A stretch of DNA of 64,000 bases from Pisolithus tinctorius. Its lineage: Eukaryota > Basidiomycota > Agaricomycetes > Boletales > Pisolithaceae. A program made the position numbers and the translations under genes. The stretch lies in contig JANFAH010000001.1 of the NCBI GenBank assembly GCA_024663395.1, forward strand, positions 3,224,001 through 3,288,000. The letters are read 5' to 3'. This document shows, piece after piece, positions 9,378 through 25,563 of this stretch; position 1 is the first letter of the stretch; each line of letters begins with the position of its first letter. Under the pieces are notes generated by a model that was given only the letters and a program-made list of their open reading frames with translations, searched no databases and was not told where the DNA came from.

Positions 9378-11596
9378 TCACCAGCCAAATGTTCTGCAAG
9401 TGGGGAACAGTCAGTAACACATACCCCTAAACATTAAGGTGACTTACTCTTCATGCATCTCAATCCCACCGACCGCCCATCGTCGACTAGCATCGACAGA
9501 CGAAACGACCTGCGCAACCTCGTCGCCTAGTCCAACGGGGCCACATACACCCACGATCACACCAGTGATGTCCATCGCTGCCTTCACACCAGACCCGTAC
9601 GTCATCGTGCGCTGGATGACTGCGTCTAGTACCTTGCCAATTCGAGGACGGCCCGCTGTCAAAGTGATTCCTGGTGGGAGACTCGCCTTCGACGGCAAAG
9701 TATCGGCTGCGCGAGTGTAGTGCACAGAAATGTGTAGCGGTGTGTAGATGCTCTGTTGCAGGATAGCAGTGAATTGAGGTAAGAGAGGTGTCAAAGATGC
9801 TGAGACATTTTCTTTAAGGAAGAGGATAAACTAGATGGAGGTGCACGTACAGGGGTCTTGAATACTCCATACGAGTTCTATGACCTTAACTCTACTCGCG
9901 CCCTCTAGATCTACCTGTGACCATCATCAAGCATTGTACAGGTTCACGCCATCGAACAACACACCCGTACGAGGTCCTGAAGGGCAGAGAGAGCAAAAGT
10001 AATGCCGCTACCCCCGACAACGAGCACTGCTGCAGAATAGCTTGCGAAAACCGAATGCCCAGGTCCTCCTGTATATCAAGCGCCATTGGCCTATCTCTTT
10101 CCACAATGACAGAAAACACTCACCATATGGCCCTTCTACCATCATCAGCACCGATCTTGACATTCCTCCATCCTCGGAACCATACCCGGCCAGTTTCGCC
10201 ATCTCGTACAACTTCCTCGTCCATCCACCGGCATTTTTACACATTAGCACCAGTCCCTCAGGGGTCTTCGCCATAGTTGCGATCGTAAATGGGTGCACTT
10301 CGGCCCAGCCAATCCAACCCATTGCACTAGATAAAACACGTATCCGGACGTGCTGTCCCGGCCGCCAGCCAGCGTTCAACTCCGGAATCTCGATTCGCGT
10401 CATTGAGAGGTCAGGTATGGGGCGTATCCTCCCGTAAAAGAGGCGGGTCTTAAGGAGTCGGAGGATGTGGTCTAGGCCGTACGCTGCTGCTGCTGCAAGT
10501 ACATAGTGCAATACCACAGGTTGATGGGCATACACCTACCCAGCAAGGTTTCAGTAATTAACACGGGACTGAAGAAGTTCCACGACATACCGCTGGAAGG
10601 AATATGATGAAGCAAATGATATGACTACCGAAGAACAGATTGTATGCTTTGCGCCTCCAGAACGAAGTTGAGAGTAAATAGAGGGTGTCTATCGCGACAA
10701 GGGCTACCAGAGCCCATTTATTCGAAGGCTCATTCAAGTACACTGAAAGTTTGCCCTGGAAAACCCACTCATAGACTGACGATGTATTCATAAACTGAAA
10801 GCCACGGAAGAGGGCTGACAACTTACTATAACCGATGGCGTGCACATTGGACAACAATATTAGCACCATACCTGCGTACCGATGGATGTAATTGAGCTAT
10901 CTTGCTGGTAAGCCACAAGATACGAAGCCGCACAAGGTTTCTTGCCTTTTCGTAACCGATGGCAAGAAACACCCCCAGAAGATTGTTCTTTGTTCCAAGC
11001 ATGTACACAAGCGGGATTTGTGACATGGCTACAATTCCAGTCCGCAAAGGATCCGTAAACGGGTTTGACTTCAAGAACACTGGGTATATGAGTATGGCAG
11101 AGTAAAGCCCGAGAACCAGTGCCTGTCCCACCGAGAACCCAGAATCTAATCTGTATCTCAGTAGATTTCCCAACTGTGGGAGAACGGCCGACCAAGCGCG
11201 CACGTGTGGAGGGAGAAGCTTCGCCGCGGACTTTCCAGTGGAAGGTCTTCGGATAAGGTTGGTATGCGAGACGTATGTATGCGACTCTTCAGAAGTGACA
11301 CCACCGTGGCCAGTAGAAGATGTGGCATAAAGTTCCTGCGGAGGCACTGGAATGGGTGGTGATCGAGGGGGCGGTCGCCGTCGAGGCCGGCGATAATCGA
11401 GGCGGGTCGAACGGAGTATGTGACCATGCCGCCATTCTACACCACGAGAAAGACGCGCGAAAGCCTGGGGAAGCGTCGCTAGGGCGAACACCGCGCCCAC
11501 TGCAAGTATGAAGATATCGACATGGAAAACCAGTCCGAGTGCGTCCACGGTTCCACCAGTGCCTGGGCTGGTTTGCAACACGGTAGGATCTGACAT
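9378..11596 (-). CDS. Ferric reductase-type transmembrane oxidoreductase (FRE/NOX superfamily)
   Basis: Eight exons by my splicing: 10946-11596, 10827-10896, 10591-10775, 10124-10535, 9965-10068, 9851-9914, 9448-9799, 9378-9393, giving 617 residues. The N-terminal half carries membrane helices and the heme-binding histidines (LNYIHRYAG, NVHAIGY, FFGSHIICF). An FAD-binding part follows (WRPGQHVRIRV, EVHPFTIATM), then the NAD(P)H part (EGPYGG, VLVVGGSGITFAL, CGP). It ends MHEETFGW, as fungal ferric reductases do, in a 16-nt last exon. It likely moves electrons from NADPH across the plasma membrane to Fe(III) or Cu(II). Intron 1 needs a GC-AG splice (GCAAGA). No iron oxidase or permease lies beside it. 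Substrate metal is inferred from family only. Confidence 0.88.
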
Positions 11597-13860
11597 ATCC
11601 TCGCCGCGATAGGAAGAGTGAACGATAGATTCTTAGCGAAAGGGAGCGAAAGCCGAGGAATACGAGACTAAATAATGGTGCAGGAACGCAGCTCCTGCTG
11701 GGAATATTGGGGACGCTTGGTCCTACACAGGAGAAATGTAGATCGCAGCAATCGGTCGCGCGCAACAAGGAGGAAGGGGAGAAGGTGTGTGATATTAGGC
11801 TTGCACACTACATATAAGACGGCTCGAGAAGCATTGAGGTATGTTACGCAAGTGAAGAAACATACCAGAGACCAGTCCATTGGATATGAAGCGACCTCGT
11901 GTTTGCCGCGTGCCCCTCCCCATGTCAGGTCATGGGTTATACATGCATTCATCCGTTATCGAGGTACAGGAACGTGCATGGCTGCTTTACAATGCGAGCC
12001 CTGCTGCGCATCGGGTACCAGTATGCAGGGTGCGAAGGTTTTGCTACCGTGTTCAGTGTTCCCAATCACCAAGTCTTGGGGTGCCGCTATCAGTTGACAT
12101 CGTGAATGATGGAATGCTAGAACGTTAACTGAACATTCGATAAGTTTTCGATCCTGGGATGGAATATGGAACTCCCAGACAGTCGAACAATACGGAACAT
12201 GTTGCGGAATGAATTGCAACCGCGGAAGAGAACCCGCTTGGTTCTGCCCCACTTCTGGTAATATACTGTACTGGCTTTCATTCCATGCATGCATCCCTTC
12301 TGCTGATATTTATAGGTGCACTGTGATACTCAGAGACTTATGGTAATGCAAGAATGCAAGCCTAACGTTGACGTTGTGATTTGCAGAGTGCCAGACTGCC
12401 AGTGCGAACTCGTAAAATGTGGCATACTCTCTTGACTTTCTCCTTCACATTTGCACTTGCACCTTGGGGGTCCTGGCTTTCGAAATCCGTAACTACACCA
12501 GAGAGCACCTGTACAACTTCCAATTTGACGAGTGCTCACGCCGTTCCTTGTGGTTTCCAAGTAGATTCAAGATACCGCGGAGGCTGCGTCTCACTACAAG
12601 GCGATGGTTTTCCTGAGTTAACGTCATCCTTGGATTTTGGGATGACGGTAAGTTAATGTCAGGTTTCCTTATTGCGTCCCTTTGGGCAGGAGTTGGGATC
12701 GTAAACATTGATCAAGGTCAGTTTGTCCACGTGTAACACAATAAATATCATCCGCAGCGTGAGTATCTACCACTATCCCGTCACTGGCTGGGTTATCTGC
12801 TCTCGTCCCTTATGTAGATCGACGATTGGGCCGTCAACCCTCCATGATTCCCGTGCCCCAATTCTGCCGCGACTGCCTGATGGATCGCTGCGGCACAGTC
12901 CCAGATAGTCGCTTGGACGGATAGACTTTCATTTCGAGCTCGGGAATCACAACACTGCGCATGTTTACATAAAAATAGGTGTCCCATACTTAGTGCGGTG
13001 AGCTCGACGGCAAGGGGCACCTTAATTCTAATCCCGTGTCGTGACAGGGTGCACCCGTACATACAATATCGGCGAAGAGAGAAATCTATCCTGGTAAGCA
13101 TCTATGAAGTCTATGGCCGGAGAAGAACGGGTAGGGACGGGCGGATCGTTACATGTGTACATATAATTACCAAGTCTATAGGTTGGTGATTAGGGTGAAG
13201 CAGGTAGTGGACCATGGAATTCGGTATAAGAATTCTTTTAGGGGTAAGGAAGAGACGATAGAAGGAAACAACGATAGTGGCAGGCTCATAGCTTTCCACA
13301 AGCGCAATCAGACACCTAACTAAGTCTAGGGGGCATGACAATCGGCGGAATCAGGTATAGTTGATAACCTGGGCTGCGGGTGGTGTCCCGGGTTCACTCC
13401 CGACTCACGTCGCTGTATTATAAATGGAACGGATGAGAAAACCATATAGGAGTTAGGAAGGTAACCAGAAAAAAAGGTTGGCACCACACCCGGCACTATC
13501 GTGCGACGCATGCCGTGTCCCGTCAGGTGGTGGAAGAAATACACTGCCTCGAAGACAGCAAAGAAATGGTGATAGAGTGAGAAACGCAGACGGAATGCTT
13601 GCGTTGTTCTCCAGCGCCGCCATATCTACGGTCGCTTCGAACACAGTGCCCGAGAGCCGTCAGTGCGGGATCATGGCGCAACTGCACATGTGGACGCAAA
13701 AGCTAGAGCGATACGGCACTGCCTTTTATCGCGTGGAGCCAGGGTGGCCATCAACTTGCAAGTGGCTATGCCCGGGACAAGACCGCCGGTAGCAAGGGCA
13801 ATCACCAGGAAGAACAGGACGAAAAAGGCCACAATGCTGAAAAACATTAGACCAGACCAC
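11597..13860. other. 2.3-kb gap; one weak secreted-protein candidate
   Basis: No convincing gene. On the plus strand, an acceptor-like CTAAC...TTTGCAG (12362-12386) precedes ATG 12418, which opens 79 codons with a hydrophobic start (MWHTLLTFSFTFALAPWG) and ends over a GTAAGT (12648). A small Cys-containing secreted protein is possible, but I could not extend the frame through the next acceptor. The rest shows AT-rich intergenic sequence. Confidence 0.3.
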
Positions 13861-16439
13861 TCACCGCCCGAAGAATTTAGTACGCATCCAGTCGCCGGCT
13901 ACGAGAGCTCTGTTCCGGAGGGAAAAAAGCGTACTTAAATATGCACTTCGCCAGAAGAGGAAGGTTGCGACACCACCACTGGTCCACTGCAGGCGGTGTA
14001 AATAAGGGGGTTCATGTAGTGCGCAAATTGGGATAAGCTCGTACCTCTCGCCCGAAGATGGGTAACTCGGCGATTGCCTTATCTGAGCCAATGTATCTAT
14101 GCAAACCTCCATCAGCGTCTTGGAGGTTCGGGTGGAACGCAAACACTCACGCAAGTGACCCCTGATGTGAGTAATGGAAGGGCTTCAACCTAATCCTCTC
14201 AATCTGCTTTGCCAGACTTTCTGTCTCCTTACTCTTTGATGCTTCCAAATCTTTGCCATCGCTCGTTTTGCTTAGTTCGTCGAGTTTACGCGCTAATTCA
14301 TCCCTCTTCGCTATCAACTTGAACATCCGCGCAAGATACGCGCCTTGCTGGGATGCAACCTGTGCGGTTGGCGCATAGGAAGTGGCGGTACAGTCGCCTA
14401 TAGCAAAGATGGATGGTGCACCGAGCATACGCAGGTGGTCTGCAAGCCAACTATCAGTACTCGAACAGAAATGCAGAGCAACACCACGAACCATCGACCA
14501 GAATTCCACGCTTGTTTGTCTGGTGATCTGGCAGTTGCGCCATTAAATTACGCGAGATGTCTCGTGCTTTGTTGCCCTATGGGAATATGAAGTAATTATA
14601 TCTTGCGAATCAGCTTCTGCAATTGATCGAATCGTAGCGCATGAAACTCACTGCAGCCCAAACTACCAACCCGCAAGGCAGATCATGCTCCTTGCTGTCT
14701 TTGGGTTTCAGTCGTACACTCCCTTCACTCACTCCTTTGACCTGGTCATCACATGAGCCATGAAGCCACAAAGGTAACAAGCGAGGGCATAAATCTCACC
14801 ATGGTCCCTGTGAGGATATCAATTTTACTTTCCTTAAACGTCCTTTCCGTGTACGCAATCAGCTCTTTGCTAAAACTTGGCAGCACCGAGGGAAGAGCTT
14901 CAACGAGCGTTATCCGCACATAGGGGTGAAGTTCCGGATACCATGACTTGAGGTCTTCCTGTGCGCGACGGGTCAGTGGCCCCCAGAAAAGCGCAGGAAG
15001 AGGGCCGTACCTCAAGGAAATCGTGCAACTCTCCTGCCATCTCAATACCTGTCGGACCGCCACCGACCACAACCTGTTCGCACCCGCACCACCGGTGTTA
15101 CAGCGGAAGTAAACCAACGTGACGTGTCAACATGATTATAGCGCCGAGTAACCAGTAAGCCGACTTTGTTCCGCTGTACAGCCCATCAAAGATAAACGTA
15201 CCATATGTAATAGCCGCCGCTTCTCTTCTTCGCTCGTGCCAGGGAAGGCAGCTGTTTCAATGCAATCTAAAAAGCGCGCCTGCATCTAATGATGCGACCG
15301 TGTCAGAGGCATCCGTCACCGCTCGGTGAATGCGGCGGAAGGCCTTATTCGGTAGTGACTACACACCTGTTCCGCATCGCCGATCTCCTTCATGAAACAC
15401 GCACGTTCCTTCACACCTGGGATTCCGAAAGTTTGTGTTTCCGCTCCGACGGCATATACCAAATAGTCATAAGGAATCGTCCGAGTTGGTTCAAGTGGGC
15501 GGAGCGGAGATGTATCTGAAGAGCAAATTGCTCGGACCAGCACGCACGAAGCAGCCATGGCCGCGTACCTGTGAAGGTGACTGTCTTGTTCACGGGCTAA
15601 CATGAGTTGCATCAGTCGTTGGCGCCTATACGAAACAGTCGCGCATACATCAACATTCGTGGCCTCTGCCTCTATGACGGATACTTGGCGAGCCTTGTGA
15701 CGGGCAACATAGCGAGTTGCTACAAGTAGGGACAGGGCGACGTGAGCGCCACTTAGCTCAGTGGCCGATATAAATGACGTACGTTGCAATATCGATTTAG
15801 CGCCTAGCGTACCGACCGCGACAGATGGCAGAAGAGGGGTGAAGAGGAAGAAATTCTTCGGACTAATGACGATCTGTAGTGAGAATAAGATGACACGTAG
15901 ACTTTGCGCTAGAATGGCACACACGGTATTGTAATCGGTCGTGTCCATACCCTTCAGAAGGCTAGTGGCACCCCACCCACTGCCGAGAATGACAAGGGTT
16001 TTTTTTGAAGGATCAAATGGGAGCTGAGGACCGGGGTTGCGATCCTTGTAGGTGATGTACCAAAACGTACCGGCGGCTGTGAGGGTTTGGGAAAGAACGA
16101 GCCATGAAGAACAAAAACAAACTTGCCTCCGACGACAGTGACCAGCGTGACGCGACCTAGTATCTGCAAGAAGCCTCTCCATTTATTCCCAACGCGTGAC
16201 TTTTCAAGCCCGAGGGTGAGATGAACGTGAGGAGGCAAGGGAATGCAGCACCCACCGAGTCCTGAAATGTGGACAGCGGGCGTGCAAGCTGTGAGTTGAC
16301 GTGGGGAAGAAGAGCACGTCGCAAGGGAAGCCTTGCCACTGAAATGGCTGTGAATAGAAAGGTGATGTCTTCACTGTTCGACGACGGCGACGACTCTGTT
16401 TTGCTTACCTCTGGCTGCCATCAGATGGGCCGGTGTCAT
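13861..16439 (-). CDS. NDE1: Alternative (type II) NADH:ubiquinone oxidoreductase, mitochondrial
   Basis: Sixteen exons by my splicing: 16409-16439, 16256-16347, 16127-16199, 15925-16076, 15783-15873, 15649-15719, 15569-15596, 15367-15515, 15202-15285, 15011-15073, 14800-14958, 14652-14741, 14492-14576, 14151-14439, 14045-14096, 13861-13986. The product has 544 residues, the normal size. It starts with an Arg-rich presequence and a short membrane segment, then the FAD dinucleotide fold (VILGSGWGATSLL), ISPKNFFLFTPLLPSVAVG, the NADH fold (VVVGGGPTGIEMAGE) and IFAIGDCTATSYAPTAQVAS. It passes electrons from NADH to ubiquinone without pumping protons. Intron 3 uses GC-AG (GCAAGT). The C-terminus reads KFFGR then TGA, but the bases CGGTGAGTGG also look like a donor, so a short last exon may be missed. 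NDE1 versus NDI1 orientation cannot be told. Confidence 0.9.
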
Positions 16440-16670
16440 CGTGCCAACTTGCAAGAAGTGTGATTAGTATTATGTAATTGCCGGAGCTGTGATTTTTTTG
16501 ATGAGTGTGGCTGTGCAAGTAGCTAATTGGTAATGCCCGATTTGTGACTGCCGTATTAGGCAATACCTAACTGGATCTCTGCTCCGAGCAAGCACCGACG
16601 AGACGAGGGAGACACTTAAAAGCTAATCGCACACGCTGAAACACCATCTGCCAGACGTTTTTTTCTTGCC
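16440..16670. promoter_or_regulatory. Shared divergent promoter region (NDE / AROM)
   Basis: 231 bp separate the two start codons, so both genes must be driven from here. I see no clear TATA box; short pyrimidine tracts lie before the AROM start (tttttttcttgcc). Confidence 0.5.
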
Positions 16671-21911
<5,241 letters not shown>

Positions 21912-22581
21912 AGCGATGTTCCGGACTCCTTGCCTCCGGCTCATGCGGTAGAAACAATTAGAAGCTTTTCGTCTGTTCACAACTTGGTTGTTACATCTCT
22001 TTGTCCTTCGTAAATTTTGTTACTCCATAGTTTACTGTTGTGTCGACAGAATTAACCGGTAGAATACTAGTCTCTGTTCAACGTTTCACGTCCACGCCCC
22101 TCTGCTGACCGGCGCCCCGAACCTTGATTGTAGAGGCCGCTTACGGGTATTAGATTGGCCTACCACATATCCCCGTTCGCCTAATCGCCTCAAGGTACCG
22201 AAACGTTCGGCTTACCTATACCGCAACGATATCAGTCACACACCGGCGAGTTGGATGGAAGAGGAAATGGTGAGCATCATCAATATGGGAAAGCTCTAAC
22301 GATCAGTCTTCCTACACATGTCATCCCCGCTTTAGATATTGAAGGACAAATGGATGAATGGAAGTCCCGCTTCATTCCTTGGGGCTAATACTTGCCGATA
22401 GCACGTTTTGCATGGCCGAACAGTACCCTGATCGGTAGCGATTCGGTATGAACGATAGATCCCAAACTACATGAAACTAGTGGGACCGCCGCCAAAACTG
22501 CCAAGGACAATCAAGGGGCTGAACCATGTGGGTCAGAATGATCACATCTATTGGTGTGTATGCCTAGTCCAGTATCTGGAT
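21912..22581. other. Intergenic, no feature seen
   Basis: Region between the convergent ends of AROM and TFB5. Only short frames; likely 3' untranslated sequence on both sides. Confidence 0.5.
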
Positions 22582-22948
22582 TCAAGATGCTTCCAAGCTG
22601 TACGTGTTCTTCTCCAGCTAGTACCAGTTGTTATCGTGGAGATCAGGTGGGAGAGAACACCGCACACACCTCGGCTTCCAACACTTTCCGTACCCTGTAT
22701 TCCTCGTCTGCTTTGATTACGAGGTGGTAATCGTCCAGATCCTCTATGATGAAGGGATCTTTCTCATTCATCGAAAGCAAGATCTGCTTGACGGCAGAGT
22801 CGCTAAAGAAAGAAGTCAAGCTATCTTCGGACACTCAGCGTTTTTGTGATCGTGGTGAACTCACCATGTGAGAAGGACACCTCCATTGGTTTTAGAAACA
22901 GTGTTCTCAGATAGACAGTTGTGAAAACGTACCCTTAATCGCCCTCAT
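22582..22948 (-). CDS. TFB5: TFIIH subunit TFB5 (TTDA homologue)
   Basis: Four exons, two of them 16 nt: 22933-22948, 22865-22880, 22670-22802, 22582-22617. Spliced, they give 66 residues beginning MRAIKGVLLTCDSAVKQILL and ending LEKNTYSLEAS, with FIIEDLDDYHLV between, which fits the TFB5/GTF2H5 family in length and sequence. TFB5 stabilises the core of TFIIH in transcription start and nucleotide excision repair (family knowledge). All donors are GT and acceptors AG, and phases agree at each junction. The fragment KQILLSMNEK was the first clue. The gene is head to head with R5P isomerase, 329 bp apart. Confidence 0.88.
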
Positions 22949-23277
22949 CCCACGGACGATAGGATAGAGAACCGATCAGTGCGGTTCAACTTTGAGTTCG
23001 GTTAGTGAGGTTCCCGGACGAACTAGATGAGAAATTTGCCACACACTTTCCGTTGACGGTGGAACTGGAACGGACAAACGTGTCTCCGTACCTGCCAGTA
23101 TCCAATGGCAGTGGCAAAAGGCAAGATCTGAGTCAAATTGCGATGCGAGCTGTTTTCCTGAAACTGCCCAATGGCACATATGTATTAGCAGCGCCTGTCA
23201 AGCTCCCCTTGGCTTTATCTGCGAGCCGACTGTCTGCCACGACCACCGCCTTCTGTCGCTCTTTCACCGCAAACAGG
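22949..23277. promoter_or_regulatory. Divergent promoter region (TFB5 / RKI1)
   Basis: 329 bp between the two start codons. An open frame in phase with RKI1 runs through most of it from 23005, so a longer N-terminus for RKI1 is possible. Confidence 0.4.
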
Positions 23278-24614
23278 ATGCCTCTGCCTTACGTTGACGA
23301 GATTCTGTAAGTGGCCGACGTTAAATACTCTGCCGACTCATGTTCGGCCCTCAGACCAAACGCCATCCCCCGACCAGTGCCCATGCCCGTGCCAACAGCT
23401 CCTGCCGCTCCCAGTAAGTCAGCCCGAACATGGTCTTATAGACGGTCGACACATATTGATCCCTCTCAGTAACCACGGCTAAACTATCCGTCATCGAACA
23501 GTCGAAGCGCCTAGCCGCTTATACTGCAGTCGACCAGCACATTCTCCCCAAACACAAGGTTCTGAGATATGCATCTTCTGCATATACCGACTAACGGGCT
23601 GTTTAAATTCAGGTCATTGGCATTGGCTCAGGTCTGACTTGATATCTCTGCGGCCAGCCTATGGCATTTTCTAAGCGTACTACTTAGGATCCACCGTGCC
23701 ATATGTCGTTGAGCGCATCGTACAACAAGGCGAGGAACTGAACAAGGGCCGCGTGTTCGTTCCCACCGGGTTCCAGTCTAAGGAACTTATCGTAGAATCA
23801 AAACTGTCTCTCGGCGATGTTGACCAATTCCCCACGATTGACGTGACAATAGACGGGGCCGATGAGTCCGTGTGGTGCCTTCTCAGTATACCAAGTTCAC
23901 CAACTGACAGCTGCGCGCTACAGGGTTGACAGCGAATTGAACTGTATAAAAGGAGGTGGTGCGTGTCATCTGAGGGAGAAAGTACTTGCAGAAGCCGCAG
24001 AAACGTATCGTCATTTCCACCAATAATTCGCTCTGTTCTTACGCACCCCCTAGGTTCGTGCTAGTTGCAGACTACCGGAAAAACGTCCAATACCTGGGAA
24101 CTAACGTAAGTTCGCCAGTCTAGTATGGATGACATCATACTTGTTTTACTCATCTTTTCGACATCAGTTCCCGGGTGTTCCCATAGAAGTCGTCCCTTTC
24201 GCATATGCCAAAGTGCTGCAAAATCTGCATCACAGGCTCGGTTCACCGAATGCGACCCTCCGAATGGCCAAGGCTAAAGCCGGTCCAGTGGTTTCGGATA
24301 ACGGCAACTTCATCATTGATGCACCGTTCTCGCTAGAGGCGATGAAAGACCCCTTCACGGTATGTGAGCGCGATAATCGTCACTATTTGACAGTAATCCT
24401 GTATAGCTTATGGCAAGGATAAAGATGCTTACGGGTGTAGTGGAAGTTGGTCTGTTTTGTCATATGGCTCAGGCTGCTTACTTCGGAAATCAGGTAATTT
24501 ATCACCATCTTCGATGTAGGAGGTCTGCTTAAATCATCCGCGCAGGATGGAAGTGTTACAGTAAAGAGCAGGTTAGAAGGGGAGGTTATTGAAGAAACTA
24601 TATCTCCAGCTTAA
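23278..24614 (+). CDS. RKI1: Ribose-5-phosphate isomerase (RpiA family)
   Basis: Ten exons: 23278-23306, 23355-23413, 23470-23558, 23613-23631 (19 nt), 23688-23865, 23924-24004, 24054-24105, 24168-24359, 24407-24493, 24546-24614; 284 residues. Motifs run in the family order: [18 protein letters not shown] (phosphate-binding loop), [14 protein letters not shown] (catalytic Asp), [28 protein letters not shown] and [14 protein letters not shown]. It interconverts ribose-5-phosphate and ribulose-5-phosphate in the pentose phosphate pathway. A Pro-rich N-terminal segment (residues 11-29) is unusual. The start is ATG 23278; an in-frame upstream ATG at 23005 would add 91 residues. The donor after GIGSG is weak (GTCTGA) but phase and protein fit. 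Confidence 0.9.
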
Positions 24615-25563
24615 TCTTGCATGGGGACCAATATGCTCTGCAGAACATTGCAGAAGGATATATTGAAATCTTTTTCCCTGTATTATTGTCGAGTCTTGGA
24701 TCTGTATTCTGATCTGTTTGAATAGAATTTTTTCGCAGAATCACCCACGTATTGACGGCCTATGGAAGTGGTTTTTCCCTATCCGTTTGAATATCATTGT
24801 CTCGTTGGCCACGCAAGCATCGGTTTCTCCATGACTCTTTCGTCAAGGCTCGGTAGTGTATGGCGAGGTCGGTCATGATGACACGGTTCTACCCTAAGGC
24901 AACGCGGCTCACGCCAGATGCTGATGAGTACTCCGGTCACCCACCGAAGTCCGAGCGATGTAGTATGTGCCTGACTTGCGGAGACCACAAAGTGTAGACG
25001 TATGACTTCTGACTTTGCCAAAGGTTCGTCCACCATGCACTAACCTCCAGCAGATTTACAAAATAATACGTGTACGTACAAACAAGTCTACCGCCAGGTG
25101 AGTACAAAGTCGACGGCGTCTAACCGCCTAAAGTTGTCCTAAACATCGAGAGGGGGCAAGTACTATTAAGAGCAACGCTCGGTTACCACTGGTTCGGGCA
25201 CATGTCACATCTCGCAGGTTATATTCAAACACCGACGATTGGAGTCTGTAGGCTCAATATTCGATCCCTGCAGCAGCAAACCCGGCACTAGGGTGATGGT
25301 GGACTTGTCGTGCTCAAATCTGCGTAACCACTAGTCTTTTGAAGTTCACTTTTATGCATTGATGAACTGTAAAATATTTGGCATGTAGGTACTGAATACA
25401 TGTGTGATCAAAATGTGTCCGAACGAGTAGTAATGGAGTGTACGAGATGTTCTTTTGGTGAACCGTAAGAGATGACGATTTAAGTCAGTCTAGATGTGGC
25501 ATGTCAGACTCGTAAGGGCGTCAAACAGAAATAAGTAATTAAGTATCATAATTCATGACACTT
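24615..25563. other. 3' flank of MFS copy 2, part of the segmental duplication
   Basis: No gene. About 24870-25120 resembles the 3' flank of MFS copy 3 (29580-29770): caccatgcactaacctccag versus a near-identical run at 29670, with cagatttacaaa and ccgccaggt shared. About 25440-25563 continues the match (gtgaaccgt.agagacga). Confidence 0.6.

Noticed and set aside
12418..12656. Small secreted protein gene
   Set aside because: Hydrophobic start and nearby splice signals are suggestive, but the frame meets a stop right after the next acceptor and competing frames look equally open.
13375..13420. tRNA-like T-arm (CCCGGGTTCACTCCCG)
   Set aside because: No matching acceptor stem, D-arm or anticodon arm on either strand.
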